From Chaetomium olivaceum (taxonomy: Eukaryota; Ascomycota; Sordariomycetes; Sordariales; Chaetomiaceae), in NCBI GenBank assembly GCA_039881045.1, contig JAYWVB010000024.1, forward strand, positions 456,562-520,561: 64,000 nucleotides of DNA. The letters are read 5' to 3'. The notes under the pieces were generated by a model. It did not search any database. It saw nothing but the letters and a program-made list of their open reading frames with translations, and was not told the DNA's origin. The position numbers and the translations under genes are program-made. Position 1 is the first letter of the stretch. Each line of letters begins with the position of its first letter. Below are positions 9,995 through 19,963 of this stretch, in pieces.

Positions 9995-12212
9995 ATGCGG
10001 TTTTCCAAGCTGCTTCTTGCGGCATTGGCCCCCGTGGGCCTTCTGGCGAGAGAACCTGAACAACTCTTGTCAGGTGAGCTTGCCGCGCTTTTGGAAAAAC
10101 ACAACCTGGCAATCGTCCCAAAGTCGGAGCTCACCGACGCGCTGACTGAGCTCAACGCCCTTCTCAAGAGTCAGCGGGTTGAGCCACGCCATTTCGCGCC
10201 AAGATTTGCGAAACAAAACACCACCACAACAGCCTCAGACTCCGCTTCCGGGTCCGGGGGTTCCAACTCTGCGGACGACTTCCTCGGCTTGGGGGATTTT
10301 GGAGACTTGTTGAAGGGCCTCTTTAAACCCTTGAGGACCTCACTGGGCTTCTAAAGGCCCTTGAAAGCCTACTCACGGCCGAATTCCTCCAAGGCTTCCA
10401 CGATGCAATGGTTTACCTTGCCCAGGCCTTGCAGCCTCCTGCGCCGGCTCTGATACAGAGCCTACTAAAGAAGGGCGGGCCGCTCATCGACATGCTGGGT
10501 GAAATCGACCTCAAAGGTCTTTTGGACCAACTCAAGGATGTCGACCTCGGAAGCTTGGTCGGTGCCGCGCTGAAGCTCTTATCGGAAAAGAACATCAACA
10601 GCATCGAGTCCCTGGTAACAAATGGCGCGGCCCTGCTCACCCCTTCATTCGTCAACCAGACATCCACGCTCATCGGAGATGTTTCACCACTGTTGAGTCA
10701 GTTGAGTCCTTTGCTGGAACAGCTCACCGAGCTGGACCTCGAAGGCCTTCTCGATGCTGTGGCTCCTCTCCTTGCCCCGGAATCTATTCAAGGCATCGTG
10801 AAGTTGTTGGACAACGCCGAAGCCTTGCTCACGCCCGAATTCGTGAAGCAGATTGGTGGTCTTTTGGGTTCTGTTGGCCCTCTGCTTGAGAAGATCCAGC
10901 CCCTGCTCGACAAACTCGGGGATCTGGATTTGGAAGGCCTTCTTGATGCCGTGGCTCCTCTCCTCGCCCCTGAGTCCATTCAAGGCATCGTGAAGTTGTT
11001 GGACAACGCGGAGGCTTTGCTCACGCCCGAGTTCGTAAAGCAGATTGGCGGTCTTTTGGGTTCCGTTGGCCCCCTGCTTGACAAACTTGGGGATCTGGAT
11101 TTGGAAGGCATCCTAGATGCGATTGCACCTCTTCTCACACCAAAGTCTATACAAGGCATCATGACGTTGCTGAAGAACGCCGAGGCTTTATTGACTGCCG
11201 AGTTCGTCAAGAGCATCGGTAGTCTTCTGGAGTCGGTTGGTCCACTCCTCAAGAAGGTCACCCCCTTACTTGACAAGCTTGCGACCGTGGACCTCGAGGG
11301 CATAATGGACGCCGCTGCGCCTCTCTTGACACCGCAGTCAATCAAAGGGATCGTTGGTCTGCTCGACAACGCGGAAGACTTGCTCACGAGCGACTTCGTT
11401 GGCGACACAAAGACTCTAATTAGCGACGCAGTCCCCCTGATCTCCGCGCTTGCAGAGGTCGATCTGGCGGCTCTGATCAAACAACTTCAACCTTTGCTCG
11501 ATGCACTTGGGGAGATCGACATCGCAAAACTGGTCAAGCAGATTTCGCCGCTCCTCGCACAGCTCTCGCCCTTGCTCGAACAGCTCGGCAAGATTGACTT
11601 GGCCAAGCTCGTCGCTAAACTTTCGCCCCTGTTGGATATGCTCGGCGAGCTCGACCTCAAGACCATCCTCGATTCGCTATCGCCCCTTCTCAGCGCCAAG
11701 GGCATCGGGGGCATCGTAACCCTGCTCGATAACGCCGAGGACCTCCTCACCGCCAACTTCGTCAACCAAACACAGACACTCATTGGCGGTGCTGTGCCCC
11801 TTATAAGCGCGCTGAGCAAGGTCGATATCGCAGGGTTGTTTGAGATCATCGACCCGCTGCTCAAGGAGCTGGACGGCATTGATCTCAGTGGCCTCGTCGA
11901 CGCCATCAAGCCCATTCTAGAGGCTGTGAAGAAGATCGATATGAAAGGTATAGTGGACCAGGCGATGCCACTTCTTACGCCAGACAGCATCAAGGGTGTG
12001 ATCGCACTCATCAACAATGCTGGCACCCTCCTGAGCAAGACATTTGTGACGCAAACGTCGGAGCTCATCGACGACGCCACACCGGTAAGCGCTTCCCCTA
12101 TTCTCATGCTGATCACTAATCTCGCGGCTAATGTTTTATATGTTTGAAGCTCGTGGCAACAATCGCCGACCTCGTGCATGCAGTTTTGAAAGAGTTTGTG
12201 GGCAAGCGGTAG
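9995..12212 (+). CDS. secreted leucine-rich amphipathic repeat protein (frame break or intron near 10.3 kb)
   Basis: Protein of about 700 residues with an N-terminal signal-like segment (MRFSKLLLAALAPVGLLA) followed by a long array of degenerate repeats of 60-90 residues. Each unit combines DLEGLLDAVAPLL, a Ser-Ile-Gln-Gly-Ile-Val stretch, LLDNAEALLTPEFV and QIGGLLGSVGPLL. Two adjacent units (about 10741-10905 and 10930-11090) are nearly identical in DNA, showing recent tandem duplication. The last intron is clear (12085-12149, GTAAGC donor, AAG acceptor) and the final exon 12150-12212 ends at a TAG. The 5' part (9995 to about 10320) and the repeat part (from about 10335) are in different frames. 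Either a single-base change or a 59-bp intron at 10309-10367 (weak GTTGAA donor) joins them. No known family is recognised; an extracellular lipid- or surface-binding role is only a guess. Confidence 0.72.
10741..11110 (+). repeat. near-identical tandem coding repeats
   Basis: The repeat spanning about 10741-10905 and the next spanning about 10930-11090 share long identical DNA blocks, for example the text around CAAGGCATCGTGAAGTTGTT at 10789 and 10981. The second unit lacks the short EKIQP linker segment before the LLDKLGDL block. This is coding-repeat expansion inside the secreted repeat protein. Confidence 0.8.
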
Positions 12213-12412
12213 GGTCGGGTAGTATGGAACAGAGACGACGACGAGAGAGGTAACGTTCGTTACCTGAGGTCGGATACATGGTGCATCTAATGCGTTTATG
12301 ATTGCTGCGAAATGACCTGGGATTCCAATTCTTTCTGTGCCTGGGAGTTATCACTGCAAGGTAACTACCTGTAACTACCTTACGTACGATGAAGCTTAAT
12401 TGAAGACATTTA

Positions 12413-12459
12413 ACGTACTTGCATAACGAAGCGCCCACCATAACGAAGCGCCCACTTTT
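12413..12459. repeat. left terminal inverted repeat of the Fot1-like element
   Basis: This 47-bp repeat is perfectly complementary to 14227-14273. It begins ACGTACTTGC, carries two tandem 17-bp blocks and is preceded by TA. Confidence 0.95.
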
Positions 12460-12510
12460 TTACACCTAACAACCTTCCAACTCTATCCTCACTTTTCTCC
12501 ACACAACAAA

Positions 12511-14166
12511 ATGGAATCTCTTCCAAAAGAAACTCGTATGATCCTTGCGCTTGAAGCTCTCAAGAAAGACCCTAAACTTTCTGTCCGAAAAGCTTCTGCG
12601 ATCTACGAGGTCTCACGAAGCTCGCTCCGCGACCGACGCGCCGGAAAGCAACCACGACGCGAAATACCAGCCAACCTTCGAAAACTGACTGACTTTGAAG
12701 AGCAAGTCCTTCTTGAGAGAGTACTCGACCTTGATGCGCGAGGATTTCAGCCCCAGCTCTCGGACCTTCGAGAAATGGCCGATCGCCTTCGGGCCGCACG
12801 CGGCGCGTCGGGCGTCGGACCCCGATGGGCAAACGGTTTCGTAAAGCGACATTCCAAGGTTACGACGCGTTTCCGACGCCGAATCGATTACAAGAGAGCC
12901 CAATGCGAAGATCCCGACGTAGTAAACGCGTGGTTTCGGCTCGTACGCAACGTAATCGATAAATACGCGATCCAAGAGGGGGACATCTACAACTTCGACG
13001 AGACTGGGTTCCAGATGGGCATACTTTCGAGTGCAAAGGTCGTGACGAGCTCCGAGCGACGTGGACGGCCTCGCACAAAGCAGCCTGGCAATCGAGAGTG
13101 GGTTACGGTGATCCAAGCTGTGTGTGCGGATGGCTGGGTCGTGCCGCCGTACTTTGTCGTCAAGGGGAAAAACCACCTCCTCCCTTGGTACCAGGACAGC
13201 CGGTTCCAGCCCGAATGGAGAGTCCATACAAGCGAGAATGGCTGGACAACAAATGAGATTGGCCTCGATTGGCTAAAACATTTCGACGAGGCTACCAAAC
13301 GCCGTACGAGAGGGGTACATCGACTGCTCATCCTTGACGGCCACGAAAGCCACCACTCGGTCGACTTCGAAGATTTCTGCAAGGCCAACAACATTGTTAC
13401 ACTTTGCATGCCTCCCCATTCTTCCCACTTTCTCCAGCCTCTTGATGTTGGGTGTTTTAGTCCGCTCAAGGCCTCGTACGGCAAGCGGATTGAGCAGATG
13501 ATGCGGATGCAGATCACCCACATTACGAAGGAGGACTTCTTCGACGCGTTTGTCGAGGCATTTCACGCTTCAATCACAGCGAACAACATACGAGCGGGCT
13601 TTAGAGCAACTGGCCTTGTTCCTTTTGACCCTGAATTGGTAGTTTCTTGCCTCGACCCTAAGCCACTTACCCCATCTCCTCCAAACTCGCGTCCCGGAAC
13701 AGCCTCGACTTGGGCCCTGAAGACCCCATCCAATGCGTACGACGCGACCAAGAGCTCCATCACTCTCAAGCGGAAGATCGAGAACCATCAAGGTAGCTCT
13801 CCGACTCACATTTTCGACATCATCGACTTGCAGGCCAAGAGCATCTCAAAATTGGCACATGAAATGGTGTTACTCCGAGCTGAGGCCCAGGAACTTCGTA
13901 CAGCAAATGAGCGACTAAGCAAGCGCCGTAGGACAAAGAAAACGCGTCTGCAGGAAGGAGGATCACTTAGTTTACAAGAGGCAAAGGGTTTGATGGCTGA
14001 CCGGGGACTTGGTGATAAGGACTGCGAGGAAACGTCAGGGAGTAGTGGTTGTATAACAGTGGGTGGGCCACGCATTCGGCTCTGCAGCAACTGCAAGAAG
14101 CCCGGCCACAATGCGCGGACATGTCAAGTAGTTTGCGAGATGTCTGAAGACAGTGACTCCGAGTAG
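12511..14166 (+). CDS. Fot1/pogo-type transposase (DDE_1, CENP-B-like) with C-terminal zinc knuckle
   Basis: Transposase of 551 residues in one exon, the only gene of the element. The N-terminus has a psq-type helix-turn-helix (about residues 1-45, SVRKASAIYEVSRSSLRDR) and a CENP-B/Tc5-type DNA-binding region (about 60-130). The catalytic core shows NFDETGFQMG (first Asp), LLILDGHESH (second Asp) and HFLQPLDVGCFSPLK (third Asp), the standard pogo DDD triad. Near the end CSNCKKPGHNARTC fits the C-x2-C-x4-H-x4-C zinc knuckle. It acts in the nucleus on the flanking 47-bp repeats and inserts at TA. No frame damage is seen, so it could be active. Confidence 0.94.
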   Translation: MESLPKETRMILALEALKKDPKLSVRKASAIYEVSRSSLRDRRAGKQPRREIPANLRKLTDFEEQVLLERVLDLDARGFQPQLSDLREMADRLRAARGASGVGPRWANGFVKRHSKVTTRFRRRIDYKRAQCEDPDVVNAWFRLVRNVIDKYAIQEGDIYNFDETGFQMGILSSAKVVTSSERRGRPRTKQPGNREWVTVIQAVCADGWVVPPYFVVKGKNHLLPWYQDSRFQPEWRVHTSENGWTTNEIGLDWLKHFDEATKRRTRGVHRLLILDGHESHHSVDFEDFCKANNIVTLCMPPHSSHFLQPLDVGCFSPLKASYGKRIEQMMRMQITHITKEDFFDAFVEAFHASITANNIRAGFRATGLVPFDPELVVSCLDPKPLTPSPPNSRPGTASTWALKTPSNAYDATKSSITLKRKIENHQGSSPTHIFDIIDLQAKSISKLAHEMVLLRAEAQELRTANERLSKRRRTKKTRLQEGGSLSLQEAKGLMADRGLGDKDCEETSGSSGCITVGGPRIRLCSNCKKPGHNARTCQVVCEMSEDSDSE

Positions 14167-14226
14167 TTTTAATTGATTTGAGTTGTTGTGGCTGAATTGA
14201 CTTACACAAAGTGGTTGAGGTCCGGG

Positions 14227-14273
14227 AAAAGTGGGCGCTTCGTTATGGTGGGCGCTTCGTTATGCAAGTACGT
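14227..14273. repeat. right terminal inverted repeat of the Fot1-like element
   Basis: This is the perfect inverted copy of 12413-12459. It ends GCAAGTACGT and is followed by TA at 14274-14275. Confidence 0.95.
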
Positions 14274-14275
14274 TA

Positions 14276-15117
14276 TTCGTATTTCTATATAATGCCTTTA
14301 TCCCCTCCGCTTTAGAGGAGGTTGACCGCATGTTGAAATCCCTTCACTCGGAGTTTCGAACACAATACATAACAAAGCTTTTTTTGTGTGTGGTTTTTCC
14401 TTTTGCTCTTGATTAACTACTGTACCGAATTAGTCGCTACGTACTCCAAATCCACAATTCACACTGGACTGGAGTCTGGACGCATCCAAGGACGAGCGCG
14501 CCATGGACCCCAAGGACAACCATGGCCAGGGGCATGACCTGATTTCCTCGAGTTTGATTACCAAGACCGAAAGCGGAAATGGGCAAAGCATCGGCGATTT
14601 TAACGAATAGAATCCTTGCCCACAATTTTACGGATTCCCCCCGAGCGAAAACCTCGGCAGCGGAATGCGGGGAAGATCGACACCAGTGGGAAATACGACC
14701 TTCTCATCGAAGAAAATCGCAATCTAAACCAAAATCAGGCATACCCAAAGCGATGGTGCGATGTTGTCGGTTGAAAGGCTGGGAGAATTTGCTCGGTACA
14801 CATGTGATAATATGGTTAAAGTACCTAAAGCATCATTGCCACTAGTGTCACTATTCTCGGGTGTATGTTGTTAGAAGCAAGACCTTGTGTCTAAAGCCGC
14901 GGTAGTCTCTTTTGGGGTTTTCAACCCGCCCAGGCTATTGTCCTTACGTGCTATGCGCGTCCGTTAAGGGTGACAAACTGAAGGGCGCGGCCTGTCTCTG
15001 TGCTCCTTGCCTTCTCTGTTGGCGAGTCCCGTCGAAACCAACGTTCATCGCCAATTACACTTCGTTTCAGAAGTCCTGGGTGTTCTACGAGTCCCAACCT
15101 CAGTGTCAGCCCTCGCC
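14276..15117. other. intergenic region after the transposon
   Basis: This 842 bp gap has no supported gene; the short frames inside it lack recognisable domains. It contains the leader and promoter of the DUF3712 gene. Confidence 0.5.
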
Positions 15118-16545
15118 ATGATCACACAACCCGGAGACTCGATCGCCTCGGCGGTGCAAAAATCGAACCCTCCAACGGAAGCCCAGGATACTGCTTCTTC
15201 ATTTGATGATGGCGTTGGCGACAAAAAGCAACCAGGTGCAATTTCTTTGTGGGGAAAAGTGAAGCAGCACCTACGGCATTGGTGGTGGGCTTATTTGATC
15301 GCGATTGTTATCTTGCTGGCCGTCTTATTGCCCCTTCTGTAAGTGTGTCCCCATGGCGGCTTGCTTGCTTGAGCCAGACAACCGGGGTCTAACCATGATC
15401 CAAGGTTCAAAGTCATCATACCGGCCATCATCAAGAGCATCGTCGACGACCAGGAGCTGCCGGTGAAGGGAGGATTTCTCAACTTCACCGAGCCAACACG
15501 TCTTCGCATCGGTCTAGACACCTTGCTCGACACTCCCCTGGGGGTTAAGATTGACCCCGTTCCACTCAGCTTACTCCAACCGCCAGCTGACGGCGCTGGT
15601 GGTACGGAGACGCCCTTCCTCACGCTTCAGATGCCAGAACAGCACGTGAATCACGAAACTGAGGTCAAGATCCCTAGCCAAACTGTCGACATACTGGACA
15701 ACACACAGCTTGTTGCCTGGTTCAACGAATTCTTCGACAAGGAGACGGCCGATCTCCGTCTCAAGGCCGACGACCTGAGCGCCCACCTCGGTGCCCTTGA
15801 CTACCAAGTCACTCTGGACAGGACCATCAAGGTACCAGGGCTCAACTACTTGAAAGGCTTTGGCGTGTTGGATATGCAGTTCACCATTCCGCCAGGACCC
15901 TCTGGACACAACATGAAGGGGCACCTCAATATCCCCAACGCCGGAGTGCTGACACTCGGGATGGGCAACGTAACATTCAACGTAATGTCTGGGGACATCA
16001 ATTTGGGATTGGTGCACATTTACAACCTCGACCTGAAGCCGGGGAACAATACTCCACCCTTCGAGGGTGACTTCTATTTTGATGAATTGGTGCCCAACCT
16101 CGCCGCAATCATGGAAACGCAACGTGACGCCCTCGCCAACGGCATGATTGCGTTCAATACCTCGGGCAACTCCACTTTCCACAACGGTCGGCGTATCAGT
16201 TACGTCGAGGGCGTTCTCAACCGGAAACACATCCCCTTCACCATCCCCGTCACAACACTATTGCTTGACGTTCTCAGCGGCGTGCTGGCAGGCGGTACGG
16301 ACGGCGGCTCGGGACTGCCTTTACTGGACACGCTAGGCGACGTGCTTGGGAACAAAACCCTGTTTGGGCAAATGTTGGACCATTTCGATATCCAAAGCAC
16401 TGGCAGTGGCACCCAAGGAGCGGGCAGTGGGGCAGGAGTTACGGATCCTGCTCGGCTGAAGAGGACAGCAGCACAAAAGCTTGGGAGATCGATGCAGATG
16501 AATCTTTTCAAGCTAGGGTTACGCACGATGCGTTCAAAGTTTTGA
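15118..16545 (+). CDS. DUF3712 family single-pass membrane protein
   Basis: Predicted 453-residue protein. Exon 1 is 15118-15338, the intron 15339-15404 (GTAAGT donor, CTAAC branch point, AAG acceptor) and exon 2 15405-16545; the join gives an uninterrupted frame. A hydrophilic N-terminus is followed by one transmembrane segment (WWWAYLIAIVILLAVLLPLL) and a large non-cytosolic-looking domain rich in beta segments, including PVKGGFLNFTEPTRLRIG and late Gly/Ser-rich sequence. This layout matches fungal DUF3712 proteins, which resemble LEA/lipid-binding beta-sandwich proteins of the secretory pathway. Function is unknown. It lies next to the secreted repeat protein and is separated from it only by the Fot1 insertion. 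The ATG at 15118 is chosen because it directly precedes the conserved-looking region; an upstream in-frame ATG at 15007 is less likely. Confidence 0.85.
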
Positions 16546-17055
16546 TGAACAGTAAGATGAAGCTTAATAGCTTGACGACATGCCCCTAATCCAGCGGCAT
16601 TAATAATGAATTACGACTTAATAGTGTTATCCACGCCGCCTATTTTAGTTTTCTCACGTAATTCTGTTGACATGTTGAAAAGGGATAACGCAAGAGCCTC
16701 CGTCATCGCTGTACAATCATCTTGTGGTGCCTTAGTTTAGACTCGGAAATGAGATATTTAGGATGGGAACTTCGGCAGACAGAAATACCAATTTGAAAGT
16801 CATCTGGGTGCCGGGCCTGATGTAGCAGTATAGAGATACCTTAAAATCACCTGCTAACCTTTTCATCACCACCCCCACTCTGAAGAATCTGAGAGCAACG
16901 CAAAAGGACATGTATATAAAGTTGGTTGACAATCGGTACGTTAACACTACATGAATCATTTACATCTGTAAATCGGAACGGAATACAACGAACAACCTAA
17001 CTCGATTGGATTTGGCAGGCATCCGAACACTTGAGAAACCAGCTGAAGGAGATAT
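16546..17055. other. intergenic region between convergent genes
   Basis: This A/T-richer 510 bp stretch lies between the converging DUF3712 and 2OG-oxygenase genes and presumably holds both 3' ends. No ORF, RNA or repeat was recognised. Confidence 0.5.
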
Positions 17056-18138
17056 TTATCCTTGAACGACCGTCTGCTGGACAATCTCCGGGATGAAAGC
17101 TGACACCGGCTCCCGGTCGTCGGCCCCATCCTCTTTCATGCCTCCCAGGATCATGGATTTCGGCGCCATGGCCTGCCACACCGGCGGGTCCGTAAAAGCC
17201 TTGAACTTCTCGTCATGCCACTCCTTGGCCGTCACATACCGGCCCTCGCTGTCCTGGAACATGGTATCATCCTCGGCACGGAGGAAATAGGCGATGGAGT
17301 AGCGGTGTTCGGTTGGGTTGAAGGGCACAACACGGTGGATGCACGACTGGAATTTCATGCCGCTCGCAAAGCGCAGCGAGTCGCCGACGTGCACAAAGGC
17401 GCAACCTGGTTTCGGGGCGACGAAGCCCATCTCCCGCGCACCGCACTCGCCGGGAGGACGGATCTGAAGGCCCCACTCGTCGCTGAAGAGCAACGTCAAG
17501 GAGCTGATGTCGGTATGCTTCTGGTGTCCGATCTTGTTCTGGCCCGTTTCTTCAGCTGGGAGGTAATGCATCATGGATAGGGTGGTGGTCGACGGGCGGT
17601 CGTTGCGGTGCGAGTTTTCGAAACGGTCGGCTCCGGTCAGGCCCATGCCAGTAGAGAGAGCGGAGAGAAGGACCTTGGTGATGGTGTTGCAGCTGCCAAT
17701 GCCACGCTCCAGAATGTGAAGCTCACCGCTGCTCTTGATGGGCGACGGGACTCTAGGGCTGCCTTGTTGGATCTCATCGCGCGACACCTTAAGCATCTCA
17801 TACCCGTCCTTGGTGCCCGCACCGAAAGCGCCCGTTCGGCTGCCGACTGGCTCGTAGCCAAGATGGGAATCAATCAGGCCATATTCGTTCTTGGCTTCGA
17901 GCGGCGCCTCGAAAAAGCGGTGCATGAGCTTGAGAATCTCCTGGCGATCCTCGAGCATTCTACGCCCGTCGATGCCGTCGAGGTTGAGTTGGAAGTAGCC
18001 TTCCTCCAGACACGCCTTGGTCACCTTTTCTACCTCGGCCGGGTCTTGCGAGAGTAGCAGCCCATAGTCGATGGTTCTCATGGACCAAACAGGGACCTGC
18101 TTACCCTGCCATTCGACGGTTTCCGGGGCCTCAGTCAT
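17056..18138 (-). CDS. 2-oxoglutarate/Fe(II)-dependent dioxygenase, isopenicillin-N-synthase-like
   Basis: Soluble oxygenase of 360 residues, one exon, of the DIOX_N plus 2OG-FeII_Oxy layout. The iron ligands are His208 and Asp210 in GHQKHTD and His268 in CIHRVV. The 2-oxoglutarate carboxylate-binding pair is Arg279 and Ser281 in HRYSIAYF. Length and layout match fungal isopenicillin N synthase-like/gibberellin-oxidase-like enzymes, which act in secondary metabolism or hormone-like chemistry. The next gene upstream, in the same direction, also encodes a probable non-haem iron oxygenase (CmcJ/NvfI type), so the two may act in one pathway (inference). The substrate cannot be told from sequence. 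Confidence 0.92.
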   Translation of the reverse strand: MTEAPETVEWQGKQVPVWSMRTIDYGLLLSQDPAEVEKVTKACLEEGYFQLNLDGIDGRRMLEDRQEILKLMHRFFEAPLEAKNEYGLIDSHLGYEPVGSRTGAFGAGTKDGYEMLKVSRDEIQQGSPRVPSPIKSSGELHILERGIGSCNTITKVLLSALSTGMGLTGADRFENSHRNDRPSTTTLSMMHYLPAEETGQNKIGHQKHTDISSLTLLFSDEWGLQIRPPGECGAREMGFVAPKPGCAFVHVGDSLRFASGMKFQSCIHRVVPFNPTEHRYSIAYFLRAEDDTMFQDSEGRYVTAKEWHDEKFKAFTDPPVWQAMAPKSMILGGMKEDGADDREPVSAFIPEIVQQTVVQG

Positions 18139-18765
18139 GATGGATAGGGTGATGTTTAGGAAAGCTTAGGTGGATGGTGTAGTCTGGAAAGTCTGAGTGT
18201 GAATCAAATCTGTATGTAGCCTGCACCAGAACTTTGTCCTATTTGCGAGGATGCCCGTGGCTTTTCAAGTTTCCGGGAAGCTCGCCAATAAACCCAAACC
18301 CGGCAGTTGATAAGGTCCAAGGTGAATTCACCCGAGCACGTTGCGTCAGTTATTCAGTATTCCCCGCACTTTACGTGTCGCTGAAGGCACATCAGTGAGG
18401 GGTGTCGCATTGTTCCATCATGAAGCGGCACGTGGGTGGATGGCGGTTGTGGCCGACATATTAAGCAAGACGACCATTCCGAGAGCCATGTCTGGCAAGT
18501 GTCGGGTTCCTGGCCCCCACATCCTTGAAGATAACAGGGTATGTGATCATCGCCGAGCCGACAGTGAGACAAGGAAAGGGAAGGTGTGCAATATGGACCG
18601 TCTCTAAATGTAACCACTTTAGGCGCCGAGTCTTGGACCTTCTTGGAAGCTCGGAAGCGAACCTTCGGGGATATTTTTTCCAACACTTGTTGTCTCTTCA
18701 ATTTAGCTAATCTAGCTGGTTTATGTAGTAGCACCGGCACAAACAAAACCTTAATGCTTTCTATC
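18139..18765. promoter_or_regulatory. upstream region of the 2OG dioxygenase gene
   Basis: This 627 bp gap holds the promoter of the leftward dioxygenase gene and the 3' end of the next leftward gene. Long reading frames on the plus strand here continue antisense into the neighbouring gene and have no domain. No repeat was seen. Confidence 0.45.
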
Positions 18766-19629
18766 CTAGTACAGAACCAGGCACCTGACCTCAATGCTCT
18801 GCCGAGACCTCTCCTCTCGGTAGGCCGGGTCTTCAAAAGCCGAGTGCAGAGCTCTGCGCGCCAAGGATCTATCCGAATCAAAGCATTTAATCAGGAGTAC
18901 GTCTTCGGACGTCATCCGGTATTTGAAATGCCACCGATGATCGGGGTTGTGCCGAACAACCCAGGACTCTCCTTCGAAATCCTCTTCAACCATCGCGGCC
19001 GCGACGAGGTCCGAGTCTGGAACGGAATTTGCATCGGCCACCGCAATGGGATCTTTGAGAATAGTTTCGATGGGGCGCCAGATATTGATGATTTGGTACC
19101 TCCGCTCGAGTAGTTCGTCTGCTTCCTTGGGGTCGGGGAATTCCCATCTCAGCCTGAGCTCTGCACCGGTGTACGACTGGTCTACGTGTGTCCTGGTGAC
19201 TGGCCCACGGTTTGCGAGGTTGTTCCCATTGAGCCCTAGGTGATGCCATTGGGTTGGTCCCCGGCGGACTTTGTGGTTAAATATGTGGATACGTCGTGCG
19301 CCTGTGATGCCTTTCAACAAGTCTTGACATTCTTCGTAGTAAACAGATCGAATGGCTTCCTCGTCGATGAATTCCTTCTCGCTGCTCTTGTGTCGGCAGT
19401 ACTGAAATCCGTGGGTGTCGAGCGAATATTTGTCTTCCTCCCCAGTGATATCCATCACCTCAAATCCGTGGGCACGGTGTGGTCGCTTGTTTGAGACTCG
19501 GCCCCGGCCAATGAAGATAGGGGCGGGACTAGAACCGTCTCCCGGATCGTCCCAATAATTGAGTGTCGTAACCACATTGTGCTTGTCCTTGGAGCCGGAA
19601 CTTGGGCTGCGATTTGATGCTTCTTGCAT
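18766..19629 (-). CDS. CmcJ/NvfI-type (GA4-desaturase-like) oxygenase
   Basis: Single-exon protein of 287 residues counted from the first ATG at 19629; an in-frame GTG at 19692 is not used here. It fits the fungal CmcJ/NvfI/AsaB-like family of Fe(II)-dependent hydroxylases/desaturases. Support comes from HIFNHKVRR followed by the THVDQSYTGAELRLRW segment, which contains the His-x-Asp iron-ligand pair, a YQIINIWRPI segment, and the C-terminal HRWHFKYRMTSEDVLLIKCFDS segment, as in GA4 desaturase and cephamycin CmcJ-like proteins. Members modify fungal secondary metabolites or hormones. It lies in tandem with the isopenicillin-N-synthase-like gene and head-to-head with an M20 amidohydrolase gene, so the three may be co-regulated (inference). 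Confidence 0.85.
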   Translation of the reverse strand: MQEASNRSPSSGSKDKHNVVTTLNYWDDPGDGSSPAPIFIGRGRVSNKRPHRAHGFEVMDITGEEDKYSLDTHGFQYCRHKSSEKEFIDEEAIRSVYYEECQDLLKGITGARRIHIFNHKVRRGPTQWHHLGLNGNNLANRGPVTRTHVDQSYTGAELRLRWEFPDPKEADELLERRYQIINIWRPIETILKDPIAVADANSVPDSDLVAAAMVEEDFEGESWVVRHNPDHRWHFKYRMTSEDVLLIKCFDSDRSLARRALHSAFEDPAYREERSRQSIEVRCLVLY

Positions 19630-19963
19630 ATCTGGTTGTAAATGTCGTTGAGATGTAGCGCTGCTCGAGACGAATAGTACCCGCCTATTCACGGAATGCT
19701 TGAAAGAACTTGGTGCTTTTTAGGCCAAGCTGCGACGTTTTCCCATAATTGCCGGAGTTCCCGGGAGATCTTATCCAAAGGAATATCACGGAAGCATCCG
19801 ACTCCGAGCAGCCATGGCACATGGCTTGGTTGCAATACATTAACCGATTCCGGTAGGTTGCAATGGCGCGACCCCCACGCTGCCATTTGATGTGCGGGGG
19901 ATCTCTTGCTAGGGCACGTACAGCGAAACTCAGGGTGAAGTTCCGTCCCATCATCCAAAAAAG
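19630..19963. promoter_or_regulatory. divergent promoter, CmcJ-like oxygenase / M20 amidohydrolase
   Basis: This 334 bp intergenic stretch lies between two head-to-head start codons and must serve both genes. I could not assign specific transcription-factor sites. Confidence 0.45.

Larger units (their letters stand above)
12413..14273 (+). mobile_element. Fot1/pogo-type Tc1-mariner DNA transposon, complete
   Basis: Complete 1861-bp element. Terminal inverted repeats of 47 bp at 12413-12459 and 14227-14273 are perfect complements. The element is flanked by TA on each side (12411-12412 and 14274-14275), the expected target duplication of the Tc1/mariner superfamily. Inside each inverted repeat the 17-mer ATAACGAAGCGCCCACC occurs twice in tandem, the second copy ending in T, which probably provides paired transposase binding sites. 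The single transposase ORF is intact. Perfect repeats and an open ORF argue for recent insertion. Size and repeat length are close to those of Fot1 elements of Fusarium. It landed between the repeat-protein gene and the DUF3712 gene without breaking either. Confidence 0.95.

Noticed and set aside
10322..10328. TTTAAAC heptamer at the frame break, like a -1 ribosomal slippery site
   Set aside because: In the upstream frame the codons are TTT AAA CCC, so the heptamer is in the wrong phase for X-XXY-YYZ slippage.
10980..12179. Long minus-strand frames opposite the repeat protein
   Set aside because: Repetitive antisense shadows of the leucine-rich repeats; they show periodic Ser/Arg text only.
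18586..19113. 175-residue plus-strand frame
   Set aside because: Mostly antisense to the CmcJ/NvfI-like gene and without any domain.
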